Below are positions 22,233 through 30,175 of a stretch of 64,000 nt of DNA, in pieces. Origin of the DNA: Nocardia sp. NBC_01503 (lineage in GTDB: Bacteria > Actinomycetota > Actinomycetes > Mycobacteriales > Mycobacteriaceae); NCBI RefSeq assembly GCF_036327755.1, contig NZ_CP109596.1:806001-870000 (forward strand), written 5' to 3'. The notes under the pieces were generated by a model. The model did no database searches, was not told the DNA's origin, and saw only the letters and a list, made by a program, of their open reading frames with translations. The translations under genes and the position numbers were made by a program. Each line of letters opens with the position of its first letter. Within the stretch, counting starts at the first letter, position 1.

Positions 22233-23270
22233 TTACCGATGTTCCACTAGGTCCCAGGTCCATCCATTCCCCGCTTTGGTCCGATTCAGCAGCGGTGAAA
22301 GCTTGCCTTTCGTGCCAAGTGAGTTCTTGAACGTATCTGCGTCACCGCTGAACTTGTCGGCCAGCCGCCGTCCTGCTTCCCGAAGGCTGACTCCCTGACA
22401 CTCCCGCACGACGAACTGAGCGTGTTCCTGATTCCGGTCCAGGGTCTGTGTCGACCGTTCCCGGCTGTTGGTCACGGTCTCGGTTTTCTCGGATGTTTCT
22501 AGCACCGTGAACCGTGCACCATCGTCGGCACGGATCTTCATCGTGCGCCCATGGTCGATGTTGCCGTAGGTGTTCACCGACAGATTCCCGCCCCTGGTGT
22601 GCCGGACCTGCATCAACCATCGGACCGACTGCGAGATAGCAGCCGATCCCATCGGCCGATCAGGCTTGTATCCACTCTTACCCTTGGCGTCAGAGGAGTG
22701 ACCGACAATGACCACCGGGATACCAGCTTGGGTGAAGCGGCGGATGCCATCGAAGCACCGCCGGATTACGTCATCCTCGTTGATCGAACCGTCAAGGATC
22801 TGCGTCAGGTTGTCAATGATCAGGACGTTGTGCCCGGCGTCCGTCACTACGTGGTGCAGCGCGTCCCAATCGGCGCGCTTCATGATTCCCAGCCCGTACA
22901 GTGTCACCGCGTGGTCGGTGCCAGAAACGGCCGTACTGAGCCGTTGGGCGTACTCGCGGTGCCCGGCATCATCGGTGTAACACACACCAATGGAGTAATT
23001 CCCTTGTGGCACTTGGACATTCAGGAACTCACCTCCGCTGACCAGTGCCCCGATCAGGTGCGCGATTAACCACGACTTACCTATCTTTGCTTCGCCGAAC
23101 ACCAAGGTTGAGGTAGACGCAATCAGCCCAGGGACCAGCCAATCGTCTTGTTCCTCGGCTGCCGCAGCAGCCTCCGCCAACGTGTACGTGGGGAACCGCT
23201 TTTTCGCTTCCTGTAGCTCCCACCACCGCTCTAGCTGTACTTCTTCTTCTGGGGTTAGTTCGTCGCTCAC
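22233..23270 (-). CDS. RepA-like AAA ATPase (hexameric helicase type)
   Basis: 345 residues. Walker A is VFGEAKIGKSWLIAHLIGAL (58-77), Walker B is NVLIIDNL (about 149-156), and VVIVGHSSD is the sensor strand; the fold is that of RepA/AAA_25 RecA-like helicases. The C-terminal 80 residues look like a winged helix. It probably drives replication or maintenance of the excised element. It is 44 bases downstream of the integrase gene in the same direction and next to the hairpin-rich region. GTG start. Confidence 0.85.
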   Translation of the reverse strand: MSDELTPEEEVQLERWWELQEAKKRFPTYTLAEAAAAAEEQDDWLVPGLIASTSTLVFGEAKIGKSWLIAHLIGALVSGGEFLNVQVPQGNYSIGVCYTDDAGHREYAQRLSTAVSGTDHAVTLYGLGIMKRADWDALHHVVTDAGHNVLIIDNLTQILDGSINEDDVIRRCFDGIRRFTQAGIPVVIVGHSSDAKGKSGYKPDRPMGSAAISQSVRWLMQVRHTRGGNLSVNTYGNIDHGRTMKIRADDGARFTVLETSEKTETVTNSRERSTQTLDRNQEHAQFVVRECQGVSLREAGRRLADKFSGDADTFKNSLGTKGKLSPLLNRTKAGNGWTWDLVEHR

Positions 23271-23314
23271 AGTGCCTATCGCTCTCAGTCCTCATCCAAA
23301 ATCCACAAACAGGC

Positions 23315-24868
23315 TCACGCCTGATCTTGCCTCGCACCTTCGGGGATGCCTGCCAACTCAGGCGGTGAAGCTTCGTCGCCCCGCAACTCGGCAACCCAGG
23401 CGGGCTCCGGCCAGTTGTCTGGAATGCGGACCTGAATCTTCCCGTCCCGCAACCCCACAACTACCCCAGCTTCCCTCAGTACCTGCCTGCGGTCGGTGTC
23501 CGGATCGCTCCAAAGTTCGCCGTATGTCGTTCCTGTACCGACTGTTTCCCACTGCGCAGGAACAACCGTGTTCGTCCCCAGTTCCCGAACCCGGGTGGAC
23601 AGCGACGCCATGCGGCTACGCCAGAGATCTTCATCATCAACCAGATTGTTGTCCGATTCCCAACGAAGCCGCTTCAATGCTTGCTCAGCTAGTTCGAGAT
23701 CCTGTGTGTGATCCGCACCGGGCACGAACACCTGCTTGGTTACTTCCAAATCGGTGTAGTCCTCGATCAATTCGGATATTTTCCGCTCGACCTCATCGAG
23801 CCGAACAGCACCCTTGCAGCCGCCCGGGGTACGACCACACCGGATGTAGTTGTGGACGTTCTCAGAACCGTCTTTCTTCTTCACGGTTCGGCGGTGCTGG
23901 CTCAACGAATACCCGCACTCCAGGCACCGGCCGATTCCCGCCATGGGGTTGTCCGTCATCTGCCTAGCCTTACCGCTCTTAGCCTTGGCGGCTAGGACGG
24001 ACTCGATACGTCGCCAGTCCTCGTCTGAGAACGTCGGCTCAGCCATCCGGATAACGTTGCCCTGAGCATCCAGCACGGGATGTTCGGCACCACCTTGACG
24101 GGTGACCTTCAGCCCCTGAGTCCGTAGCGACGACAACACCCGCCGGACCGTGGTTACCGACCACGCGCCGGAACCTCGCGCCTTGGCGACCGCAGTCTTC
24201 TTGCCTTCCTCGTTCAACCAGACACACAGCTTGGTCAATGACCAGTGCTCTTCGAGAAGCTTGTCCTTCATCTCATGAAGCACCGCATAGGCTTCCGGGT
24301 CTCGCTCAAGCGCCTTACCTTTGCCCGAAGCGTGCGGAACCGTCCGGTATCCGAAGGGGGCTACACCGTGCGATACACGGTCGGTCATCTTCAGCTGGCT
24401 CATGCGATCTTGGGCACGGCTCTTGAACCGGTTCAACTCGATCTGAGCGAAGAATGATCCGATGTAGATGAAGAACTCAGCCATCTGTGACTCGAACGAA
24501 GTCGATGCCTGGTCTCGGTAGTTCAGCACCATTCCGTCACCGGAGAACGCAAGCACCTTCTTGTTCTCTTCGATGAACTTGGCGAAGTCCACGCAATCAC
24601 GCGTGGATCGAAACGCTCGGTCGATCTTCTGGAATACGATCACGTCCCACTCGTGCAACCGTTCCGGATTGAGCCACTGTCCCAGGTCGGGACGCTCGAA
24701 CGGGGTCGTCTTACCAGCGGACACTCCAAGGTCTTCGAAGGTGTCCACCACCTCATACCCCTGGGCTGCGGCCCACCGTAGGCCGTCTTCCTTCTGGGCA
24801 AGGTGCGAGACCTTCTCTTGCCCCTGCATCTTGGATACGCGTGCGCCGACGATCGCTCTTAAAACCAC
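23315..24868 (-). CDS. Large serine integrase
   Basis: 517 residues from the GTG at 24868. Catalytic Ser12 is in VGARVSKMQGQEK. The resolvase domain continues with VFQKIDRAFRSTRDCVDF and SFFAQIELNRFKSRAQDRM. The recombinase domain has VAPFGYRTVPH, LCVWLNEEGK, VTTVRRVLSS. The zinc-ribbon is CLECGYSL...CGRTPGGCKG, then a coiled coil (about 365-425). An upstream ATG at 24913 would lie beyond the att core in chromosomal DNA, so it cannot be the native start. It integrates the element at the bcp site; directionality factor not identified. Confidence 0.93.
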   Translation of the reverse strand: MVLRAIVGARVSKMQGQEKVSHLAQKEDGLRWAAAQGYEVVDTFEDLGVSAGKTTPFERPDLGQWLNPERLHEWDVIVFQKIDRAFRSTRDCVDFAKFIEENKKVLAFSGDGMVLNYRDQASTSFESQMAEFFIYIGSFFAQIELNRFKSRAQDRMSQLKMTDRVSHGVAPFGYRTVPHASGKGKALERDPEAYAVLHEMKDKLLEEHWSLTKLCVWLNEEGKKTAVAKARGSGAWSVTTVRRVLSSLRTQGLKVTRQGGAEHPVLDAQGNVIRMAEPTFSDEDWRRIESVLAAKAKSGKARQMTDNPMAGIGRCLECGYSLSQHRRTVKKKDGSENVHNYIRCGRTPGGCKGAVRLDEVERKISELIEDYTDLEVTKQVFVPGADHTQDLELAEQALKRLRWESDNNLVDDEDLWRSRMASLSTRVRELGTNTVVPAQWETVGTGTTYGELWSDPDTDRRQVLREAGVVVGLRDGKIQVRIPDNWPEPAWVAELRGDEASPPELAGIPEGARQDQA

Positions 24869-24886
24869 GTTGTTCAGAGTAGCGCT

Positions 24887-24897
24887 CAGTACAACGT
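24887..24897. repeat. Right att core
   Basis: CAGTACAACGT, 19 bases upstream of the integrase start codon, the usual place for attP of large serine integrases. Confidence 0.9.
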
Positions 24898-24946
24898 GCG
24901 AGCCACCGGGCATGTGGCCAAGCTGCGGCGCGATCTGTCGGTCTGA
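24890..24946 (+). pseudogene. bcp: Displaced 3' end of bcp
   Basis: Eighteen codons and a TGA reading YNVRATGHVAKLRRDLSV. They continue exactly the bcp frame interrupted at 16629. This is the original C-terminus, cut off by integration. Excision would restore it. Confidence 0.9.
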
Positions 24947-24954
24947 TTCGAAAC

Positions 24955-24990
24955 GTGGATCCCGGCCGAAAGCATGCCGGGATGACGGGG
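24955..24990. repeat. REP-like palindromic repeat, copy 2
   Basis: Identical over 36 bases to 14522-14557, here eight bases beyond the displaced bcp stop codon. Confidence 0.75.
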
Positions 24991-25008
24991 CCGGTGCCCT
25001 GAGACAGC

Positions 25009-25041
25009 GAAAGTCCCGGCCCCCAACGGGCCGGGACTTTC
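25009..25041. terminator. Bidirectional terminator, formerly of bcp
   Basis: GAAAGTCCCGGCCC and GGGCCGGGACTTTC, perfect 14-base arms around five bases. It sits between the bcp 3' end and the convergent gene at 25065 and is now 8.3 kb from the working bcp. Confidence 0.88.
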
Positions 25042-25064
25042 ACCTTCGATCGGTCCGCGCCGCG

Positions 25065-26384
25065 TCAGACGCCGCGCGGCACCAATTGTGCTGCCGCCCA
25101 CTGCATCATCATGCGGAAGTGGTTGTCCCACCATTTGCCGAACTCCGGCGAATCCAGGGCGGGCGGTGCGAGTTCACCCGCGAACAGGCCGGTATCGGTG
25201 AGAGCGGCCGAATGGGTCGGCGCGGGCAGGATGTAATTGGAGTTGCTGCTCGCGGGCTCGCCCTCGGGCTGCGACTTCACCAGCGGCTTGGACGAGCGCG
25301 ACTGTCCCGCATCGGGATTGGCCGGACCCCAGTTCAGGGCGGCCGGATCGATGGTCACCATATCGGGTTCGGGTGCCGCGGGCTGCTCGATGAGCGGCGC
25401 GCCCGCATCGGTCGGGGTGGCGTCACCGGGCAGACCCGGAACCATGCCCCCGCCGGAACCGGTATCGGGGGCGGGCTCGCCGATCGGATGCTCGACCCCA
25501 TTGGTGCGCGCATCGGCCGAGACCCGGGAATCGGTGAGCATGGGCTCGGGCACGGTCTTGGAGTTATTGCTCGCCGCGTATACGCCGCCGGCGACCAGAC
25601 CGCCGGCGAGCACACTCGCCGCCGCGAACAACGCGGCGGTGCCGCGCGCCCGGCGAATACGCTCGGCGGCCTCACCGGCGTACTCGGCCTCGGGCATGGC
25701 GGCCAGCGCCGCGCCGATGGCGGGTGCGGAGGCGGCGACCGAACACGGAATGACCGGTGCGCCGAAGCCCGATTCGAGGGCCGCGATCACGGCGGGTTCG
25801 GTTGCGGCGGAACCGATCAGCACCACCGCGTCCGGCTTCACTCCGGCGGCGTCGAACTGATCCCAGGCGGCGGTGACGGCGGCGCGCATGGCCTCGTCAT
25901 TGGTGGCTCCGCCGTTCAGGGTGACCGCGGCCAGCACGCGGGAGCGGGCGGGATCGATGAGCGAGAACGCCTGCGAACCCGGGACCACCTCGCAGATGGC
26001 GAGATCGTCGAATTCGTCCACCCAGGTCATGGCGCGGGCGACGGACAGGTGCGCGGCCTTGGCGGAGACCAGGGATGCCTCATGCCACGGGCCGGAGGCC
26101 AGCCGGGTGACGATGGCCCGCCGCTCGGCGGCATCGCGGTAGGCGACGGCCGCGCCGACGATATCGCGATCCGGGCCGAGCTTGCCCGCGAGCTCCTCCA
26201 GCACCAACTCGACCGCGGCGGCCAGATCGGCCTTGGTATCGCCGGTGATCTTCTCGACGCGCTCCAGCACCACGCGTTCCTGCAATTTGTCGCCGTCGTC
26301 GGCGAGGGCCACCGCGCGCACGGTGCCGCGCTCGGTGGCAACGCCGATGGTCACCGCGGAACGAACAACAGCAGAAGCAACCAC
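25065..26384 (-). CDS. Membrane protein with actin/Hsp70-like N-terminal fold
   Basis: 439 residues. The first 230 recall the ASKHA fold, with VTIGVATERGTVRAVALADDGD as the phosphate-1-like segment and VVLIGSAATEPAVIAALESGFGAPVI as the adenosine-like segment, much as in DUF7159-type mycobacterial proteins. A single membrane helix (about 248-270, AALFAAASVLAGGLVAGGVYA) leads to a Pro/Ala-rich extracytosolic tail. ATP-binding residues are degenerate. GTG start; a second GTG ten codons on is possible. Function unknown. Confidence 0.65.
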   Translation of the reverse strand: MVASAVVRSAVTIGVATERGTVRAVALADDGDKLQERVVLERVEKITGDTKADLAAAVELVLEELAGKLGPDRDIVGAAVAYRDAAERRAIVTRLASGPWHEASLVSAKAAHLSVARAMTWVDEFDDLAICEVVPGSQAFSLIDPARSRVLAAVTLNGGATNDEAMRAAVTAAWDQFDAAGVKPDAVVLIGSAATEPAVIAALESGFGAPVIPCSVAASAPAIGAALAAMPEAEYAGEAAERIRRARGTAALFAAASVLAGGLVAGGVYAASNNSKTVPEPMLTDSRVSADARTNGVEHPIGEPAPDTGSGGGMVPGLPGDATPTDAGAPLIEQPAAPEPDMVTIDPAALNWGPANPDAGQSRSSKPLVKSQPEGEPASSNSNYILPAPTHSAALTDTGLFAGELAPPALDSPEFGKWWDNHFRMMMQWAAAQLVPRGV

Positions 26385-26603
26385 AGATCAGCCTTCCAAC
26401 GTCGTCGTGCTCGCATTTGCCGAGGCACGGTTTTGTTCGGACGAAGCCCCCGAGAGGAGTGCAAACGCATGCAACTGGGAAGCAGCTGCGATGAAGGTTC
26501 GTCACCGCTCCCGGTGCGGATGGGTGTTATTCCGGAACGACATAGGGACACACGAACTACCGCAGCGTGTCATCGGAGTGTCGCTACCTCTAGGCTGTTG
26601 CAC

Positions 26604-27326
26604 GTGGAAGCACGCACGGGAGCCAGGTCGACGCGACGACCGGACCCTGCGTTGGAGTTGCAGGACGACCCGCAGGAGTTGATGCCCCGTCGCCGCCCGA
26701 CGCAGGAACGGAGCAAGCGCAAGTTCGACGCCCTGTTGCAGTCCTCCCGCGAATTGCTCGTCGAGGTCGGCTTCGAATCGTTCACCTGTGAGGAAGTCGC
26801 GGCCCGCGCTGAGGTCCCCATCGGCACCCTCTACCAGTTCTTCGCGAACAAGTATGTGATCGTCTGCGAGCTGAATCGCCAAGACCTGGTGGCGGTTTCA
26901 CAGGAGCTGTCGGATTTCCACGGCGAGATCCCGTCGATGGACTGGCTGCGCCATATGAACTCGCTGGTGGACCACCTCGCCGATCTGTGGATGACGGATC
27001 CGTCGCGGCGTGAGGTCTGGCTCGCCATGCAGTCCACGCCTTCGACGCGGGCCACCGGCGCGATCCACGAGAAGGAGTTCGCCGAAGCGGTGGCGCAGAT
27101 GCTGCGCTCGCTGATGCCGCGCACCCCGCGCATTCGCCGCTCGATGATGGCCCAGGTGCTGGTGCACGTCGTCTACTCGATGCTGAACTTCTCGGTGCAG
27201 GACGGCCTCAGCCATGAGGACGCGGTCGCCGAACTCAAACGCCTCATGGTCGCGTATCTGCTGATCGCGGAGAAGGAATCGCGTTCGGGCGGCCAGCGCA
27301 CCGCGCTGGAACCCGAAGCCAACTGA
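26604..27326 (+). CDS. TetR-family regulator
   Basis: 240 residues from a GTG, or 214 from the ATG at 26682, which has AGGAG close by. The DNA-binding part reads ERSKRKFDALLQSSRELLVEVGFESFTCEEVAARAEV and PIGTLYQFFANKYVIV. The C-terminal domain has WLAMQSTPSTRATGAIHEKEFAEAV, a pattern shared with a conserved mycobacterial TetR group. No target is obvious; it is divergent from the membrane-protein gene at 25065. It is not FasR, whose sequence I recall as different. Confidence 0.85.
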   Translation: MEARTGARSTRRPDPALELQDDPQELMPRRRPTQERSKRKFDALLQSSRELLVEVGFESFTCEEVAARAEVPIGTLYQFFANKYVIVCELNRQDLVAVSQELSDFHGEIPSMDWLRHMNSLVDHLADLWMTDPSRREVWLAMQSTPSTRATGAIHEKEFAEAVAQMLRSLMPRTPRIRRSMMAQVLVHVVYSMLNFSVQDGLSHEDAVAELKRLMVAYLLIAEKESRSGGQRTALEPEAN

Positions 27327-27361
27327 GGTTCGCTGTCGGTCTCGCTCGCTAACATGGGCTC

Positions 27362-28039
27362 ATGTCGATCCCGCATATCGACCCGCCGCCACTGCCCGAG
27401 ACCATGACCTGGGAAGAGCTCATGGAGCTGCCCGAGGAGATTTCGTGCTGCATTGAGCTACACGACGGCCAACCGGTGTGGATCGCCGACGCGGCCATGC
27501 TGAAACACGGTCCGTCTGAGCATCAACGATTCACTCTGCGAATGACGAACGCGCTGCTGAGCGCAGCCAAGCTAACAACCGCGGACGCCACCGGCGGATG
27601 CTGGGATGCCACTCTTGAAACGAACCTGTTCTTCACCCGGGACAGGTCCAGCTTCGTAACACCGGATTTCATGATCTATCACTGCCTGGACGACGAGTTC
27701 GCGTGGGTGCACGCCGAAGACACCATCCTCGTTGGAGAAGTGCTGTCTCCCTCGAACACCCCAGGTCTGATGGAAGTCAAAAAAGCGCGCTATGCGGCCG
27801 CTCATATCCCGTGGTATTGGGAGGTGGAGTTGGCGCCGAACCCTCGACGGATCTCGGCAGTGCGCCAATATGCGCTGGCCGCAGTAGATTTCCACCTCCC
27901 GAAGGGCGTGACGCCGCTTCGCCCGCCGAAGGAGGGCGAATACATCCTCACCGGTGAGTGGACTCCCGAAGCGGCTGAAGGCGTCGGGACCCTGCACCCC
28001 TTCCCGATCCATATCCCCTGGTCGGACCTGGCCTATTGA
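27362..28039 (+). CDS. Uma2-family (DUF820) nuclease-fold protein
   Basis: 225 residues. The PD-(D/E)XK-like core is FVTPDFMIYHCLDD, then ILVGEVLSPSNTPGLMEVKKARYAAAHIPWYWEVEL. The motif PD-x(n)-E-V-x-S-P and the later K-x-x-Y-x-x-x-x-x-P-x-Y/W-W are the Uma2 signature. These proteins are predicted endonucleases and are very numerous in cyanobacteria and actinobacteria, with unclear roles. Single gene with a perfect palindromic terminator. Confidence 0.88.
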   Translation: MSIPHIDPPPLPETMTWEELMELPEEISCCIELHDGQPVWIADAAMLKHGPSEHQRFTLRMTNALLSAAKLTTADATGGCWDATLETNLFFTRDRSSFVTPDFMIYHCLDDEFAWVHAEDTILVGEVLSPSNTPGLMEVKKARYAAAHIPWYWEVELAPNPRRISAVRQYALAAVDFHLPKGVTPLRPPKEGEYILTGEWTPEAAEGVGTLHPFPIHIPWSDLAY

Positions 28040-28053
28040 GCCACCGAATCGCC

Positions 28054-28090
28054 AATGGTATGCCGCATTCGAATGCGGCATACCATTTTT
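28054..28090. terminator. Perfect palindromic terminator after the Uma2 gene
   Basis: AATGGTATGCCGCATTC and its exact complement, 17-base arms with no extra loop base, followed by a T run. Confidence 0.88.
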
Positions 28091-28108
28091 CGCGTCGGGC
28101 TCGGTGCG

Positions 28109-28118
28109 GGGTTAGTCG
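28109..28118. repeat. Left target-site duplication of the IS
   Basis: GGGTTAGTCG, identical to 29634-29643. Confidence 0.88.
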
Positions 28119-29633
28119 CAATGCCGCGCAGTTAGGCCGACCTGTCTGCGGTCAACTCGGGTGTTTTCGCAGGTTGATGGTGATGGTGACGGTGGGATAA
28201 TTGGTGCGGTCGATGGCGCCTTTGGCGCGGTGTTTGGAGATCGCTCGCTTGACGACGCGGGGGCTTTGGCGTGGTCGGCGTGCGGGCAGGAGGTCGGCCA
28301 AGACCGTGCGGCCGATCCGTCCGACCAGGTCGACGGCGGTGTCGGCGATGACCGCGGCGGCAGCCACGACCTGGTCGCGGGCGGTATTGAGTGCAATGGA
28401 GAAGCTGGCTTGCAGGGGTATGGCCTGCGGGTGTGTGGCGTCGGCGATGGCGATGCGCAGCGCTTGGTAAGTGCTCAGCAGGGCATAGACCTCCTGGTCG
28501 ATCCCGGCGGGTGTGCGGGCGCGCAGTACCCGGCCGCCGAGCATGGTCGATTTCAGTTCCGCGTAGGTGGTTTCGATCTCCCAGCGCTGGTGATAGAGCC
28601 GCACCAGCTCCATCGCCGGGTAGCGGTGATGGTCGGTCAAGGTGGTGAGCAACCGGTAGCGTTCGCGGCGGGGTGGTCCGCCTTTCGGGGTGAGCGCGAT
28701 GTCGGCGTCGATTACCCGCAGAACTACCGGACCCTTCACCGCGAGCCACGACCCGTCGGGCAGCCGCTCGATCAACGGCATCACACGGTTGGTCTTGTCA
28801 CGGATCAGCAGGTCGGCTTTGGTTTGCGCGATCTGTCCGATCAGCGCGGCGCTGGCGAAGTTGCGGTCCGCCAGCAACAACATCCCCTCGTGCAGGCATC
28901 GGAAAAGCTTTGGGGCATAGGCGATCTCGGAGACACCCGAGGTGCCGAACACGACGTCGATGACGGTGCGGGTGCCACACGCCACCACCGCGAGCAGTCG
29001 CAGCATCGGATACCCCGAGTCGCCGTTGCCGCCGCCCTGACGGGCGAAGGTACCCGCGTTGGCGGCGGAGTCGGACACGAACATGGTGGTGCCGTCGACC
29101 GCACAGACCAACAGGCCGCGCCATCGGGCCGCGCCGGCAGCGGGACCGGCGAGCAGCCCGAACAACTCCCGCAACGGTGCGGCACCGACTCGGCGGCGGG
29201 CCTGGGCCAAGGCCGAGGAACCGGGGCGGGCCACGAGGATTTCGTCCAGGCCCGCGACCATCCGGGCCCATACCTGGGTGTAGCCGAGCTCGGTGAACAA
29301 CGCCCCGGCCAACAGCAGATACACCACCACCCGCGAGGGTAGATCCCGCACCCGCCTCTGTCTCGCTCGCCCCGATTCCACTGCGGCGTCGACCATTTCG
29401 AATGGCACGATCTGGGTCAACTCCCCCAGATGACCCGGCGCGAACACCCCCGCCGCTACCACCGACACATGTTTGATGACAGACTGAACAGACAGCGGAA
29501 CTCCCGGTGGACGGTTTGTCTTGGAGGACAAAACCTCTCTACCAGTAGTTCCGCTGTCTCGTTTCACAACATGTCAAGTCCCGCAACGACACTCGCTTGA
29601 CAGGCATCCCCAACCGCTAACTGCGCGGCATTG
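28119..29633 (-). mobile_element. IS4-family insertion sequence, 1515 bp
   Basis: Terminal inverted repeats of 17 bases (CAATGCCGCGCAGTTAG at 28119-28135 and its complement at 29617-29633), one transposase gene, and ten-base target duplications on both sides. All parts are intact, so the copy is recent and possibly active. It lies between the Uma2 terminator and the acpS stop codon. Confidence 0.92.
28152..29567 (-). CDS. IS4-family transposase
   Basis: 471 residues. It starts the conserved part with VSVVAAGVFAPGHLGELTQIVPFEMVD (N-terminal IS4 domain). DDE residues are likely in LLVCAVDGTTMFV, MLLLADRNFASAALIG and YHQRWEIETTYAELKSTM (the YREK-type E motif). The reading frame is intact. A 12-base inverted repeat (29491-29502 and 29547-29558) lies within the first 26 codons and could form an mRNA hairpin near the start. 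ATG at 29567. Confidence 0.92.
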   Translation of the reverse strand: MKRDSGTTGREVLSSKTNRPPGVPLSVQSVIKHVSVVAAGVFAPGHLGELTQIVPFEMVDAAVESGRARQRRVRDLPSRVVVYLLLAGALFTELGYTQVWARMVAGLDEILVARPGSSALAQARRRVGAAPLRELFGLLAGPAAGAARWRGLLVCAVDGTTMFVSDSAANAGTFARQGGGNGDSGYPMLRLLAVVACGTRTVIDVVFGTSGVSEIAYAPKLFRCLHEGMLLLADRNFASAALIGQIAQTKADLLIRDKTNRVMPLIERLPDGSWLAVKGPVVLRVIDADIALTPKGGPPRRERYRLLTTLTDHHRYPAMELVRLYHQRWEIETTYAELKSTMLGGRVLRARTPAGIDQEVYALLSTYQALRIAIADATHPQAIPLQASFSIALNTARDQVVAAAAVIADTAVDLVGRIGRTVLADLLPARRPRQSPRVVKRAISKHRAKGAIDRTNYPTVTITINLRKHPS

Positions 29634-29643
29634 GGGTTAGTCG
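29634..29643. repeat. Right target-site duplication of the IS
   Basis: GGGTTAGTCG; contains the stop codon of acpS (29637-29639). Confidence 0.88.
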
Positions 29644-30059
29644 TGCAGGAGGTCGGCCAGTTCGCCCGGGTCTTCCAGCACCACCATGGCGGCCGCGGTA
29701 TCGCCGTCATGAGTCAGCGACAGGTGCACGCGCACCCGGGGCAGGAATTCGGCTGCGAGACCGTGCAATTTGATGCTGGGGCGGCCCCAGGCGTCATTCA
29801 CGACCTCGATCAGCGGGTAGGGGTTGTCACCGATCTGCGGGCTGCGGGCGAAGCGGGAAGATGCCCACGCCTTGATGACCGCTTCTTTCGCGGCCCAGCG
29901 GGCGGCGTAGCTGCGGGCCGGATCGGCGCCTTTGCTTTGGCAATAGCGCCGCTCTCCGGCGGTGAAACTCTCCCGGATCATGGTGGTGCCGGTGCGTTCC
30001 AGCTGTTCGGCGAATTCGGAGATGCAAACCAAATCCAGGCCGATGCCAAGAATTGTCAC
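29637..30059 (-). CDS. acpS: Holo-ACP synthase AcpS
   Basis: 140 residues from a GTG. The Mg-binding Asp is in GIGLDLVCISEF and the second signature is YAARWAAKEAVIKAW. It transfers phosphopantetheine from CoA to the ACP domain of fatty acid synthase. It lies 116 bases downstream of fas, as in mycobacteria, so it activates that megasynthase. A stable hairpin in the gap could attenuate readthrough. An IS has inserted exactly at its stop codon, without changing the protein because the target duplication restores it. Confidence 0.93.
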   Translation of the reverse strand: MTILGIGLDLVCISEFAEQLERTGTTMIRESFTAGERRYCQSKGADPARSYAARWAAKEAVIKAWASSRFARSPQIGDNPYPLIEVVNDAWGRPSIKLHGLAAEFLPRVRVHLSLTHDGDTAAAMVVLEDPGELADLLHD

Positions 30060-30112
30060 AGCGTGGGACTCCTCGATTCCTTATGAGTGCAGTCGATTCC
30101 TGCAACATACAT

Positions 30113-30148
30113 AACAGCGGAGCCTACGGTTCCGTAGGCTCCGCTGTT
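30113..30148. terminator. Strong hairpin between fas and acpS
   Basis: AACAGCGGAGCCTACGG and its complement, 17-base arms with a two-base loop. The T run on the fas strand is poor, so it may be a partial terminator or a processing site that sets the fas/acpS ratio. Confidence 0.7.
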
Positions 30149-30175
30149 CGGTCGTTCAGCTATTCCAGCTGACTA

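Larger units (their letters stand above)
16619..24897. mobile_element. 8.27-kb serine-integrase element inserted in bcp
   Basis: The 11-base core CAGTACAACGT occurs at 16619-16629 inside bcp and at 24887-24897 beside the integrase gene. Outside the right core the reading frame of bcp resumes (YNVRATGHVAKLRRDLSV, stop at 24944-24946), proving the insertion point. Between the cores lie a large serine integrase, a RepA-like ATPase, a resolvase, a Scr1-type regulator with DUF6879, and small proteins. Base composition is lower in GC than the flanks. No transfer (FtsK/Tra) or structural phage genes are seen, so it is a small integrative element, perhaps mobilised by others. Confidence 0.92.

Noticed and set aside
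24869..24913. Integrase start at the upstream ATG
   Set aside because: That ATG lies beyond the att core in chromosomal bcp DNA, so it could not be part of the free element.
26604..27326. The TetR gene near fas as FasR
   Set aside because: Its sequence (ERSKRKFDALLQSS..., TLYQFFANKYVIV) does not resemble the FasR sequence I recall, and it sits 12 kb from the fas promoter behind an IS.
28161..29342. A 393-codon frame antisense to the transposase
   Set aside because: It is the mirror of the IS4 transposase reading frame; no motif, no ribosome-binding site.
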